Origin: Candidatus Altimarinota bacterium | GTDB lineage: Bacteria; Patescibacteriota; Gracilibacteria; Absconditabacterales; Absconditicoccaceae | Length of the DNA: 64,000 nt | Assembly (NCBI GenBank): GCA_021734475.1 | Contig: JAIPIU010000002.1 | Location: 145,592 to 209,591, forward strand | Direction of reading: 5' to 3' | In this document: piece after piece, positions 11,723-21,736 of the stretch | How the letters are laid out: each line of letters opens with the position of its first letter | How positions within the stretch are numbered: position 1 is the first letter of the stretch | Notes under the pieces: generated by a model | Told to the model about the DNA's origin: nothing | The model's database searches: none | The model's input: the letters and a program-made list of their open reading frames with translations, nothing else | Made by a program: the position numbers and the translations under genes

Positions 11723-12466
11723 TTAATTCTTTTTACTATTTTTATTTTTTCGTTCGCCTATATTTTTGTGGTGTCAGCTCAATAATATCTTTGGTACTTT
11801 CATTCACAATACTTCTTCTGGTCTAGTATATTGTGGATGTTCCAAATTGTTCATTTTACTTTCTACACTATAGCTCTCATATTTCCAGCTATCAGCTTCC
11901 TTGATTACTCCAGGTATAAGCCTGGTTATAGATTCTATTATAGTCATAGTAGGAGTTTCTCATCATAGAGTAATAAACTGTCATATAGATATCTTTTGAA
12001 ATTTACTTTTATATTTTTTCTTCATATATTGTTCCCAGCGGTAATCTATACCTTCATATCTTCCACACACAAAAATTAAATTCTGAATCTTGGATAATTT
12101 ATGTGCCTTGCTTTGATCAAAAATATTTTTTGCTGGCGAAGGAAAGATAATTCTAAAGTCATTCCGGTCTCAAGGACGAAGTCTGCAACCGGAATCTAAT
12201 TTTTTTATATCCTTCGCTGACGCTCAGGATGACAGTTTCTTTATTACGCTCTCTACAGCGTCAATTACTGGTTTAGCTTTCATTAGCATACCAGCTCATC
12301 CACCATAGATTGTATCATCTACTTGTTTATGTTTATCTTTACAAAAATTTCTAGGATTGATTATTTTAAATTTCAAAATCTTTTTCTCTTGGGCTTTTTT
12401 GATCAGAGATGTAGCCAAAAAACTATCAAATATTTCAGGAAAAATAGAAACTATATATATGTTCAT
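11723..12466 (-). CDS. trmD: tRNA (guanine-N1)-methyltransferase TrmD with an in-frame insertion
   Basis: A 247-residue protein that methylates G37 of tRNAs with S-adenosylmethionine. It starts [15 protein letters not shown], has the family's [38 protein letters not shown] and HPQYTRPEE motifs, and ends shortly after LLSGHHKNI. Several of the glycines in these SAM-knot motifs are UGA. Residues about 78-103 have no counterpart in the family; they are encoded by a palindromic repeat at 12159-12235 inserted in frame between the N-terminal half and the knot. The insertion contains two UGA codons, so it is open only under code 25. Upstream lies another such repeat, then the VirB2-like gene. Confidence 0.95.
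12159..12235. repeat. Palindromic element inside trmD
   Basis: It begins GTCATTCCGG and ends AGGATGACAG. The inner parts form CATTCCGGT/ACCGGAAT and ATCCT/AGGAT hairpins. It is GC-richer than its surroundings and translated in frame as part of TrmD. Its first half is nearly identical to the element at 12500. Confidence 0.8.
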
Positions 12467-12499
12467 AACAAAGCCAGTAAAACTTTTAAAACCTTATTT

Positions 12500-12602
12500 G
12501 TCATTCCGGTCTTAATGACGAAGTCTGCAACCGGAATCTTATATATTAGTCTTAGCTTCCGGCTGCAATCCTCCACCTCTTGAGGTATTGGACCGGAATG
12601 AC
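12500..12602. repeat. Intergenic palindromic element upstream of trmD
   Basis: Perfect ten-base inverted ends, GTCATTCCGG and CCGGAATGAC, with an internal CCGGAATC/GCTTCCGG structure. It fills the gap between the VirB2-like gene and trmD. Transcribed, it would form a stable cruciform or hairpin in the trmD leader, so an effect on processing or expression is possible. Confidence 0.85.
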
Positions 12603-12611
12603 TTTGGTGTC

Positions 12612-13748
12612 TTATCCTCCACCTCATGTTACCAAAAATTGTATCAACCTCACAAATGCATATGATCAGCTAACAAACAATAGTCATATCAAAGATCCTG
12701 TAATTCATTTTTTAGCTTTACTGTGTAGGTCTTGATTGATACCAGAGAATACAAACAGTAATCATGATATAATCAACACTATAGTAATCACAGTTCCTAC
12801 AAAAAAAGTCGCTGACAAAATTATATCTTGTATAAATATTCATGGAGAAGATCTAGTGTCTTCAGGTAACGATTGTCTGATACCTAGAGTATCATATATG
12901 TTAAATTTACATTGACCGTTCATCAAACAATCTGGATCCATTTCTATTCCTGCCGTTCATTCAGTGTTTACATAACATTTATTATCTTCCAACAGTCATT
13001 CACAACATTTACTAGCTCATGCTTCATCTGTATATAATTGATTAGCTGGACAAGTAGCAGGATCCGTTGAACAGTATTGTATATATATATCTTTTATATC
13101 TCATCATTCTCATGTTCACAGAGATTGAACTTGAGATTTTAAACTAGAACAACTCTTACAACTATATTTTCATTCACTATCTTTTACTACAGCATTTCAA
13201 TCTATACAACAAGATAGGCTATTATCTTCAGTTGGTCATAGCGATCAAACTTGTTCGGGAGCTATAGTTTTTGAATAGACAGTTCCTTCACAACATTTGG
13301 CATAGTTATCGGTTACTGAATCTTTGTCATAAACGGTTCATCATATGGGACAACATTTTTTGTTTCACACTCACAGTCATCCACGACCATAGGTTTGTCA
13401 TCCATTTCAAACACAATCAAGGTTTGAATCACTACATTTTGGTTTTGTAGAACCATCTTCAAAACAACAAACTCAAGGACTTATTTCATTAATATAATTT
13501 ATTGTAAAAGAATCTATTTTACTAGCTTCACCTGGACAACGATCTTTTCGCAGTTGTATATTAGGATCAGGTATTTCTTCACATGATCGATGACTAGGAT
13601 TTAAATCACAACAATCATCACTTCACTGAGCAAATTCACAACAATCATTACTTCAAGGTTGTGCTAAACAAGGATCAAAACCTTGTCAGTAAGAAAATCA
13701 AGCCATCAAAAAAATAAAAACAAAGATTGCAACAATATATTTTTTCAT
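12612..13748 (-). CDS. Exported Cys-rich protein with VirB2-like two-TM C-terminus
   Basis: A 378-residue ORF. The N-terminus has a signal peptide (KYIVAIFVFIFLMAG). The body, residues about 25-290, is very cysteine-rich with many CC pairs, suggesting several small disulfide-bonded modules outside the membrane. The last 75 residues hold two hydrophobic segments separated by a short basic loop (HSKAKKG), in the arrangement of VirB2/TrbC-type pilin subunits common in CPR genomes. The protein could be a surface pilin-like subunit with a large disulfide-rich head; this is inference. It ends in GGGG followed by TAA. The next gene on this strand is trmD. Confidence 0.75.
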
Positions 13749-13818
13749 AGTTTACTATTCTTGATAAAACACTAGTCATATTACAATTGTAATTGAAATT
13801 TTCAACCAATTTTTTACT

Positions 13819-13932
13819 GTCATTCCGGCGCTAAGTATTGCAGCCGGAATCCGAATGTAATGAGTCCCGCAAGGCGGGATTGTTACAAATAAATAATAGA
13901 TTCCCTCTCCCAAATAACAGCCCGGGAATGAC
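13819..13932. repeat. Intergenic palindromic element
   Basis: It starts GTCATTCCGG and ends CCGGGAATGAC, with internal CATTCCGG/CCGGAATC and TCCCGC/GCGGGA hairpins. It lies between the divergent Cys-rich gene and the M23 gene. Apart from it, 13749-14037 shows nothing but AT-rich promoter-like sequence. Confidence 0.85.
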
Positions 13933-14037
13933 AGGGTGTTTGTTATTGATAGGATGAATACAAATTTTAAAAACAAATTGACCTTGCTCAACAAATTCTT
14001 ATATCTAAAAATAGTTTAAAATATAAAAAACAAAAAT

Positions 14038-15249
14038 ATGCTCAAAGTGCCTTTTTATACGCTGACAAACTATAGTGATATAATAGCCAAAACATATGAG
14101 CAAAATGATAAGTCTGATTGGTTTTTGTTATCAGATTTTTTTGATATTTTAAATGTTGAATTTGTATCCAATTATGCTAGCTTAGATGCTAGAAAATTAT
14201 CAGAATATTTCGCCAACAAAACTCTCAATCAAGTAATCCCATTTGGCTGAACAAATAAAAAATTCCAAGATGTGATCATAGCTATCAAATTACTTGTTCC
14301 CACTATGCGAGCATGTGACTATTTTCTTCGAAATTGTAAAAAAAACACTCATGGATGATTGGATCTTATCATGCCTCGTTGAACACCTATTCATAGTTTT
14401 TCAGATGGAGTAGTCACTAGAATCAAGCAGCGAGATGGTGTCAAAAAAGATGAATGAAATTGTGTGGTAATCCAGACTTGAGACAAACGATACTCATACA
14501 AACATATGGATACAATCAATGTAAAATATTGAGACCAAATCAAAAGATGAGATCAAATTTGAACGTGTGGTTCTACATGACAATCTACTCAGTATCATTT
14601 ACATTTTCAAATAGATGCTCCTGTGTCGCCATTCACACCATACCGAAGCACACAGCTAAATAGTGTTTTGAAAAACACTCTAGATCCATTACCTTTTTTG
14701 AGAGATATATTTCGATATAGCAAAATATTCCTTGATATGCCTTTGAATACAGATTACAAAAAATCTATAGAAGCTCTGTATTACCAAGGTATAGTAAAAT
14801 GATCCAATCAAAAAGTTTTTCCAGATAATAAATTGCCTAGACGACAAGCAGCATTAGTCTTTGATAGAATATGCAAAAAATACAATCTATATTCTCAGAT
14901 ACCAGTAGTCAATCCAACATTTACTCCATATTCAGATTTGAATAATCCAGATCCAGAACTTACGGAATCTGTAAAAAATCTTCAGAAATATTGAATAATG
15001 GTTTGAAAAGATTGACAATTTTTTCCAGACAAAGAAATTCTAGGAGAAGAATGGATCGCTATATTGGGTAGAATGCTGTTCAATCTCAAAGATCAACACA
15101 ACTGAATGCGATACAAACCCTATGTAACATATTTTGAAAGCAATGCTCTCACAGAAAAAAACCGAAAATATTTGGGTAAATCTATTCTTAGAAAAGACTC
15201 ATTCTTGGTACTCTACAAGTCACTAAAAAGAAAAAATTTATTAAATTAA
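14038..15249 (+). CDS. M23 family peptidoglycan endopeptidase with SLH-like repeats
   Basis: A 403-residue protein. Residues about 100-200 form an M23/LytM metallopeptidase domain: H105xxxD109 (HGGLD), a YKHMD segment and HLHF at 187-190 supply the zinc ligands that cleave peptidoglycan cross-bridges. Residues about 225-350 contain two S-layer-homology-like repeats (FLDMP...IEALYYQGIVKGSNQKVFPD, and a second GIMVGKDGQFFPD), which usually tether proteins to cell-wall polymers. No clear signal peptide is visible; the N-terminal 100 residues are a separate unknown domain. Seven bases separate it from the following glycosyltransferase gene, so the two are probably an operon. Confidence 0.85.
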
Positions 15250-15255
15250 ATCTTT

Positions 15256-16401
15256 ATGAATAAAATCTGATTTTTGTTTTATGGTAGGTTGGAAGTCGAA
15301 AAATGATTCGATAGTATTTTGCAGATGATAGAAATATTTGGAAATAATAATCAGGATTTACCATTTGATTTATATATTTTTGGGAAATGAAAACTTGAAT
15401 CAGATCTAATCAAACTCACACACAAATACAATTCTATACATTTTTTTGGTCGACAGACACTAGACTATATCAAACAATATTTGCCCAAAGTACAATACTT
15501 ACTCATGCCTTCTAGCTTCCTAGAAACGTTTTGATTGTCGGCTCTCAATTCACTTTCGCGATGACTACCAGTCATATGATTTGCCAAATGATGATTGGCT
15601 CAGTTTATTCTACCAGCATTTGATCTGACAAACACAAACTGATTTGATACGGCATGGAAATTACACAATATGATAAACAAATTAGTACAAAATCCCCCCA
15701 AGCTAAATCCCAAAACTTTCCAAGAAATATCAGATCAATATAGCAAAGAAATCTGGTTCCAAAATTTCAAAAAGATATTCTGATCTTGAAAAAAAATACT
15801 TATGCTGAGCGATTTCAAAAGCAAAATATGATGAATAGAGACATATATTTATGATGTCAAAGATTTATTAGAATCCAAATGATATGAGATTCAGGTTTTG
15901 TGATGTGAGCTTTCGAGTAATAGATTTGCGAAATTTTTTAAATATCTATGAATCTTATTGGCATTAGTAAATATCTCTAATTATTTCAAAATCCAAAAAG
16001 CTATCAAAGAATTTAATCCTGATATACTACGATATCACAGTACTCTGAGATGGATATGACGACTGTGAATATCTGCTTCCAAAAAATTTAAATGAAAAAA
16101 AATAGTGATGTATCATGATTTTGGATACTTTTATCCATTTCCACACTCACTTCATTTTGTAGATCAGATCAAAACCCCTCTGACTTTGATAAACTATATC
16201 AAATCTGCCAAGACTAATAATCCTATCAAAATATTAGCAATATCATTTAAATATTTATCAGTATCTTTGATCAAAAAATCTCTCAAAAAATATATGGATA
16301 AACATCTCAGTCCATCAGAATTTATGCTAGATATAATTTCCAATTCCTACCAATTAACCAAGAAAAAAATAAAGGCTTTCCCTCATTTTATTCAAGAATA
16401 A
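15256..16401 (+). CDS. GT4-like glycosyltransferase with circularly permuted domains
   Basis: A 381-residue protein. Residues 1-165 match the C-terminal, nucleotide-sugar-binding half of GT4 enzymes: FLFYGRLEVEKGFD at the start, then IHFFGRQ and SSFLETFGLSALNSLSRGLPVI. Residues about 180-381 match the N-terminal acceptor half: KKILMLSDFKSKIGGIETYIYD, ending at FPHFIQE where a normal enzyme would enter the interdomain linker. The usual order is therefore reversed. In the EX7E motif the second Glu appears to be Asn. One continuous ORF encodes it, with many UGA glycines. It probably adds sugars to an envelope glycan. It follows the M23 gene directly. Confidence 0.85.
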
Positions 16402-16421
16402 TATTTTCTATTACACCGTCA

Positions 16422-16499
16422 TGTCATTGCGAGCGAAGCGCGGCAATCTTAAAATAAATGAAAAAAGATTGCTTCGTCGTTAAACTCCTCGCAATGACA
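16422..16499. repeat. Palindromic element of the CATTGCGAG type
   Basis: Twelve-base perfect inverted ends TGTCATTGCGAG (16422-16433) and CTCGCAATGACA (16488-16499), with internal GCAATCTT/AAGATTGC pairing. It lies between the convergent glycosyltransferase gene and the gene at 16507 and could act as a transcription terminator for both. Confidence 0.9.
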
Positions 16500-16506
16500 G
16501 AGTCTT

Positions 16507-16800
16507 TTACAATTTCATTTCTTCTTCATTTTCAATTTTTTCATCCAATTCATCCAATTTTTCATTATCTACAAACAACAAAAATATTCATAATATTAGT
16601 CATATTATTAGACTTAGAGTATAATGATTTGGTAGCAGATACATATCTAGTAAACCCCAACATCATCTCCAAATCATCACTACGGCGATAGTAGTCAAAA
16701 AAATATTTATATTAGATCTTTGTTTTCTAATTCTTTTAATTCTTTTGTAAGCGGTTTTTGCATGCTTACGAATATGGTGATGAATGCGATTTATTGTCAT
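16507..16800 (-). CDS. Small two-TM membrane protein
   Basis: A 97-residue ORF. A basic, His/Arg/Lys-rich N-terminus (about residues 1-30) is followed by two hydrophobic segments (about 32-50 and 60-78) and an acidic C-terminal tail (DELDEKIENEEE). Several UGA glycines lie in the membrane segments. No family recognised; the positive-inside rule puts both termini in the cytoplasm. Confidence 0.65.
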
Positions 16801-16827
16801 TTTTTGTTTTATTTTTTAAAGTTGTAT

Positions 16828-19800
16828 TTAAATATTTCATAATCTAACTTTTGATCTATCTATATCTTTTGAACTTAATCATAGAGTATGTCATTGTAAT
16901 CATTTCCTAGATAAACGTTTCTCCAAATCCCTAAGTTTTTTATTTAAATAAATATCTTCATTTCTATAGTCACGTTTCTTTTCATCTCTAAGTTTTCTCT
17001 CTTCTGGAGATAATTTTCTTATTTCTGCAGCTTCTGCCAATTCTGATTCTTCTTCAGTTAAAAAAGAAGAAGAAAAATTTTCCACTATTTTTATATATTC
17101 ATTCCAAGGAGCTAAATAATAAGGTCTATTAAAATCTTCTAGATATTGTTTTCCAAAAAAAGATTCTATAAAATTATTGTCAAATTTATCTATATTATCC
17201 AAAAATAGATTATAAAATCATTCCAAAGCTCATTTAAATTGAGTCGGAGGAGAACTTCTCTCATTTTCTACTATCTCTCAAACAGTAGAATATCGCATTA
17301 TATTATCTAAATCTTTTTTTGTTAAATCTCATCATTCTTGTTTAATTTTTCATCATGCTAATTTTGACTGATACCATTTTATAGTAGATATTCTTCTAAC
17401 AAAATCTGATTTTCCATTTTCATCAAAAGTTCTGTCAAATCGATTTAAAAATACTTTTGCTATAGATTCAAACTGTTCAGATGAAGATAATTTTCATTTT
17501 GGTATTTGTTTACTTACAGAATTCCGAAAATCTTCAGCAGCTTGAATTTGATCTACCTCTCATGTAAATCAACCATTGTCATACTTCATCATTTCACGTT
17601 GAACAAATCATTTAGTTTGAGTTAATGGAGAATCTGTAATTATCTTGGAATTAGTATTTACATCTTTGTCAGTTCATTCTACTTGATTTTCTATAGATAG
17701 AGCTTTTAGTTCATTCATAATAGGATCTTTAGATATATTTTTTCCATTAAAATCTTCCATAACTGGTAGTTTTCTCAAAAAACTTTCAATATTAGTTCAA
17801 TTTGTATATCGCCATTTTTCAAAATTTCATAAAAATTTTTTATATTCAATTTCCTCACTTTTTTCCGAAAAACTATTCGAATTATATTTTAATTTATCGT
17901 TTTTTCAAAATTCTCAATTACTTATATAATCCAACATATATGCTATTTTTTCTTTTTGTTCATATCTAGTTATCCATAGTCATGGACTAAATCACATAGA
18001 TCTACATATTGATTCTAGCCATCATTTAGTATCTTTATCTGCAAAATGTAAAAAAAATCCATTAAGCATGCTACCGATTATGCACATTTTCAATAAACTA
18101 ATTTGCTGTGGTGATTTTGCTAGAGTTGCCATTCTTTTTAGGAATGCTAGTGCATGTTGAGATCTTCCTGAACCAGAAAATCTTTTAAATTCATTATAAC
18201 AGAAAGTAAAATTCGTTACTTGTTTTAGTCAATTAAATCTATCTTCAATTTTTGATTGAGAAATTCGTTCATTATATTTTCAATCAAGTTCTCAAGCAAA
18301 TTTATCTGATCGCATTCTTTTGGGATTATCATCTCATCAATCTTCTCAAAGTATTTGACCAAAACGCTGTCACGTAGCTCTTCCTCATATATTATTTACC
18401 AGATAAGTCATTTCAGCTCTTACCAAATCATTTACCATTGGTCAATCATAACCAGATCAATATATTCCTTTTTTAGATTCAATTTCTCTAATGAGTTCTT
18501 GCTGATGAGCTAAAAATCTTTGTTGATGTTCTTCTCATAAAAGTAATTTTACCCAAGCTCATTTTAATCTAAGTTGTTGAATTCCACGATATGGAGATCA
18601 ATTTTTAATAAGCGCCAATAAAGTGGCTGGAGCTATATAACGATCTTGAGGTAATTTGCCGTCTATTATCATTTCTTTTAGATTTAATCATCACAAGTAT
18701 GGTCTCAAAAATCAATCTAAATCAAAACTTTGACCAAAATCTGGATCGGCTTCGAATATTTTCAATCGTTTCTCTGTTTTTTTCCATACTTTAGCATCTC
18801 TTTCATTTCGATATTCCAATTCTATAGTTTGAAAAGCATCACCAGCTCATGGTATAAAACTCATTAATCCAGCCATTTTTTTGTATATTCATACATCACT
18901 AACCAAAAACTCATTGAACATATCCTGTCTCTCTTTGCTATAATTTTTGAGTGCATCATCAACTTTTTTACCTACTCATTTAAATACTTCCAATATTTGT
19001 TTGATACCAAAAAATTTCCATTCCTTTCTTCATTTATGTTTGTTCCATGCAGCTTCATCATGGTTTTTGACTTTGTCATCAGCATTTTTTTGAGTACTTG
19101 GTTTTAGATTTTTGGTGGATACAAATATCATAAAGTTATTATAATCCATTTTGCGTTTATAATTTCCCAATTCTACGGTAAATGTATTATCAGAATTATG
19201 AGATACTTTGTAATATATTGGAACTATTTCTTCTTTTCATTTATCATCATATTCTCTAGAGTCCATTCATCGATGAGTTATTTCTTCTTCATTTCCTTTA
19301 TCATCTTTCAATAAATTAGACATAAATTTTCATTTTTCTCGTCTTACCTCACCAAAAATTCCAGATCAACTTATACCAAGATTTCAATCTCCAAAAGCTC
19401 CAAATGCTTTATCCCAGTTTTTGGGATCGGGTAATTTATAAATATCTCCATTAAAAGCATTACTAATTTTATCTAGTGATTCTTTGGTTTTGGGATAAAC
19501 TATTTTTTTCCCTTCTAAATTTCCTGCAGCCAATTCTCATCATTCCAACTCCACAGTGAAATTTGTATTTGTTATATTTATTATTTTCAATTGTATCCAC
19601 TGATCTCATCATACATCCATAGGAGGTAGCTCTGTTTCAAATCATGTTTTGATCCATATTCTAGTTCAGATTTCAAATCATTTTCATATTTCTTTTCAGT
19701 CAAAAATTTCTCATTTACTATTTGGGAATTGATATCATTTTATATTATCTCGACTTTCTAAAAATTTTTGTTTTTCTGTTTTTTCTTTAGTTTCTAGTCA

Positions 19801-21396
19801 AATTCACTTTTCTTTATTTTCTTCACTATCTTGACTCTCTTTGCTTTCACCTTCTCAGCCTTTCTTATCTTTATCATCTGTCATTCCGGCAGCCTGCCCC
19901 GCAGCACCGCGTGGGTCAAGTTTTGCGGCCGGAATCTTATCATCAAATACTTCCTTGAGTTTATCTACATTGTCTTTGTTCATAGATCTATTATCAAAAG
20001 AATTTTGAGCCAATACATACAACAAAAATAATTTTCCAATATTGTCTCAATTTAGATTTATACTTTTCCCATCTTCAGAAATTTCATTAGCAAAGACTTG
20101 TTTGATAGCAGCGTTTTTCAATAGATCATTATTTTCTTCCAATACTTTTATATCCAATTCCAATGGAATCTTTGCATCAGCAAAATTAGACATATCTATA
20201 AAATTTGGATTTACTCATCCTTTTAATTTCTTATTTACTCCTAATCTAATATCTCACTGAGCTGTATCAATCACTATTTCATTTTGATTCAAATCAAAAA
20301 TATTTTTTGCAAAATATTCAAAATCTGATTGATCTACTCAGATCAAATTGCTTAGATTATTTACTTTCAATTCCTCCAATCTAGCAGATATATTTTCTCT
20401 TAAAAATTCATTTTGATCTTCTTTACTTAGTTTTCCAAAATCAAATTTATTTTGAAATAATTTGGACAATAGATCTCATAAATTTTTATTTTTCTTTTGT
20501 ACCATATCTATGTACGCATAGAAACTAAGTTTATCAAATTCTTCTTTGTTTCAATTCTCTTGAGCTTCATCTAGTTTTTTTCTTATTTCATCATCAATTT
20601 CATTTTGCTTCCACGGATATTTTTTTGTTATCCATCACATATTTGGAACAAAATCATTGAATGTATTTTTCAATAATCCAAAATTTTTCTCCAAAAACGC
20701 TAGACTAGATTTCATCCCATCTAGATATTCTTGTGTGATTAGTTTATCGAATTTTTTACTCACCCCAGTATTCCAATTTTTGAAATTTCAATCTACATCA
20801 TTAGCTCATATTTTCCCATCTTTCATCAATCCATCTACTATATCTTTGTTTTCTATCCTTATATCTTTTATTTCTTTTTCAAGATATTCGTCTATCTTTT
20901 TTCATCCATCACCATAATCAACAAAATTCCAAAGCTGATTTTTAAATTCATTCAGAGTTTTGGTATTATTCATTTCTCTATCCAAGCTAGACTTCAAATT
21001 ACTTGGCACCTTATCCTTTATCCTTTCAACTAATTTATTTATAACTACTTTTTCCATATCTTTTCATAGTTCTCACATACTACTACTGTTTAAAACATTA
21101 TGCAAAGTAATAGCAGAAGTGTGTCTATCATCACCAATAATTTGATCTATACCAAAACCGTCATCTTTGATCATATCAAATGTCACTGTTCAATTTTTAC
21201 TTATTTCTTCCAATAATCAAAAATCTGATTCTATTCTATAATATTCCAAAAATTCTTTCAAGATCTGAATATTATCTTTTCACTGATTTTGGGGTTTATT
21301 TTTCAAAGTATCCAATATAGTCAAAATCATACTAGAAACTTGAGAATTTCTAGCTCATCATTTTTTACCATTAGGAGTCTTTTTGGGTGTATTCAT
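16828..21396 (-). CDS. Giant hypothetical protein (1522 residues)
   Basis: One continuous ORF under code 25 with dozens of UGA glycines. The N-terminal half is helical and charged, with no signal peptide. Residues about 487-505 come from a palindromic repeat inserted in frame (19880-19936). An Asp/Lys/Glu/Ser-rich linker follows near 505-530. The middle has Gly- and beta-rich sequence (about 540-760) with segments like GIFGEVRREKGKF, and the C-terminal third is Lys/Glu-rich with Trp and Tyr. MAGLMSFIPGAGDAFQ near residue 850 is the only mildly hydrophobic hairpin. I do not recognise the family. Size and overall style resemble the proteins at 5850 and 38018, but I could not demonstrate homology. 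The gene is preceded by a plausible promoter at 21456-21484. Confidence 0.75.
19880..19936. repeat. Palindromic element inside the 1522-residue gene
   Basis: GTCATTCCGG at 19880-19889 and GGCCGGAATC near 19927-19936 bracket a GC-rich core. It reads in frame on the minus strand as roughly 19 residues (IPAAKLDPRGAAGQAAGM). The composition contrasts sharply with the AT-rich flanking coding sequence, so it marks an insertion into the gene. Confidence 0.8.
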
Positions 21397-21455
21397 ATTA
21401 CATATAAAATGCTAAAGCATTGTAACAATATTACAATGTAACAATGAATCAATTA

Positions 21456-21484
21456 ATTATACTTACAAAGCCATTAAAATGCAA
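21456..21484 (-). promoter_or_regulatory. Sigma70-type promoter of the 1522-residue gene
   Basis: On the minus strand TTGCAT (21484-21479) and TATAAT (21461-21456) are separated by 17 bases, 60 bases upstream of the ATG at 21396. Between them and the start lies an inverted repeat (TTGTTACATTGTAATATTG-like), possibly an operator. Confidence 0.6.
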
Positions 21485-21630
21485 AAATCTGATTCTTTTT
21501 TTTGCGGGTGACTTCTAACAATTTCATAACAAATGTCAATAGTAAATTACAATTACGAAACATTAGTTAATACCTATGATAATTTGAGATTGAATTTTAA
21601 ACGCCCTTTTATAAAAACAAAAAACGACTA

Positions 21631-21713
21631 GTCATCGCGATACCGCAGTACTGCGGTAGTGGCGATCTTAAGATTGTTTATCCACGAAGGTGGGCTTCGT
21701 TCCTCGCAATGAC
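21631..21713. repeat. Palindromic element upstream of topA
   Basis: The ends GTCATCGCGA and TCGCAATGAC are inverted repeats with one mismatch. Inside is a perfect 18-base palindrome, TACCGCAGTACTGCGGTA (21641-21658). The whole 21397-21736 gap holds this element and the promoter of the minus-strand gene; nothing coding is visible. Confidence 0.8.
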
Positions 21714-21736
21714 ATTTTAGTACTTTAAATCTTGTT

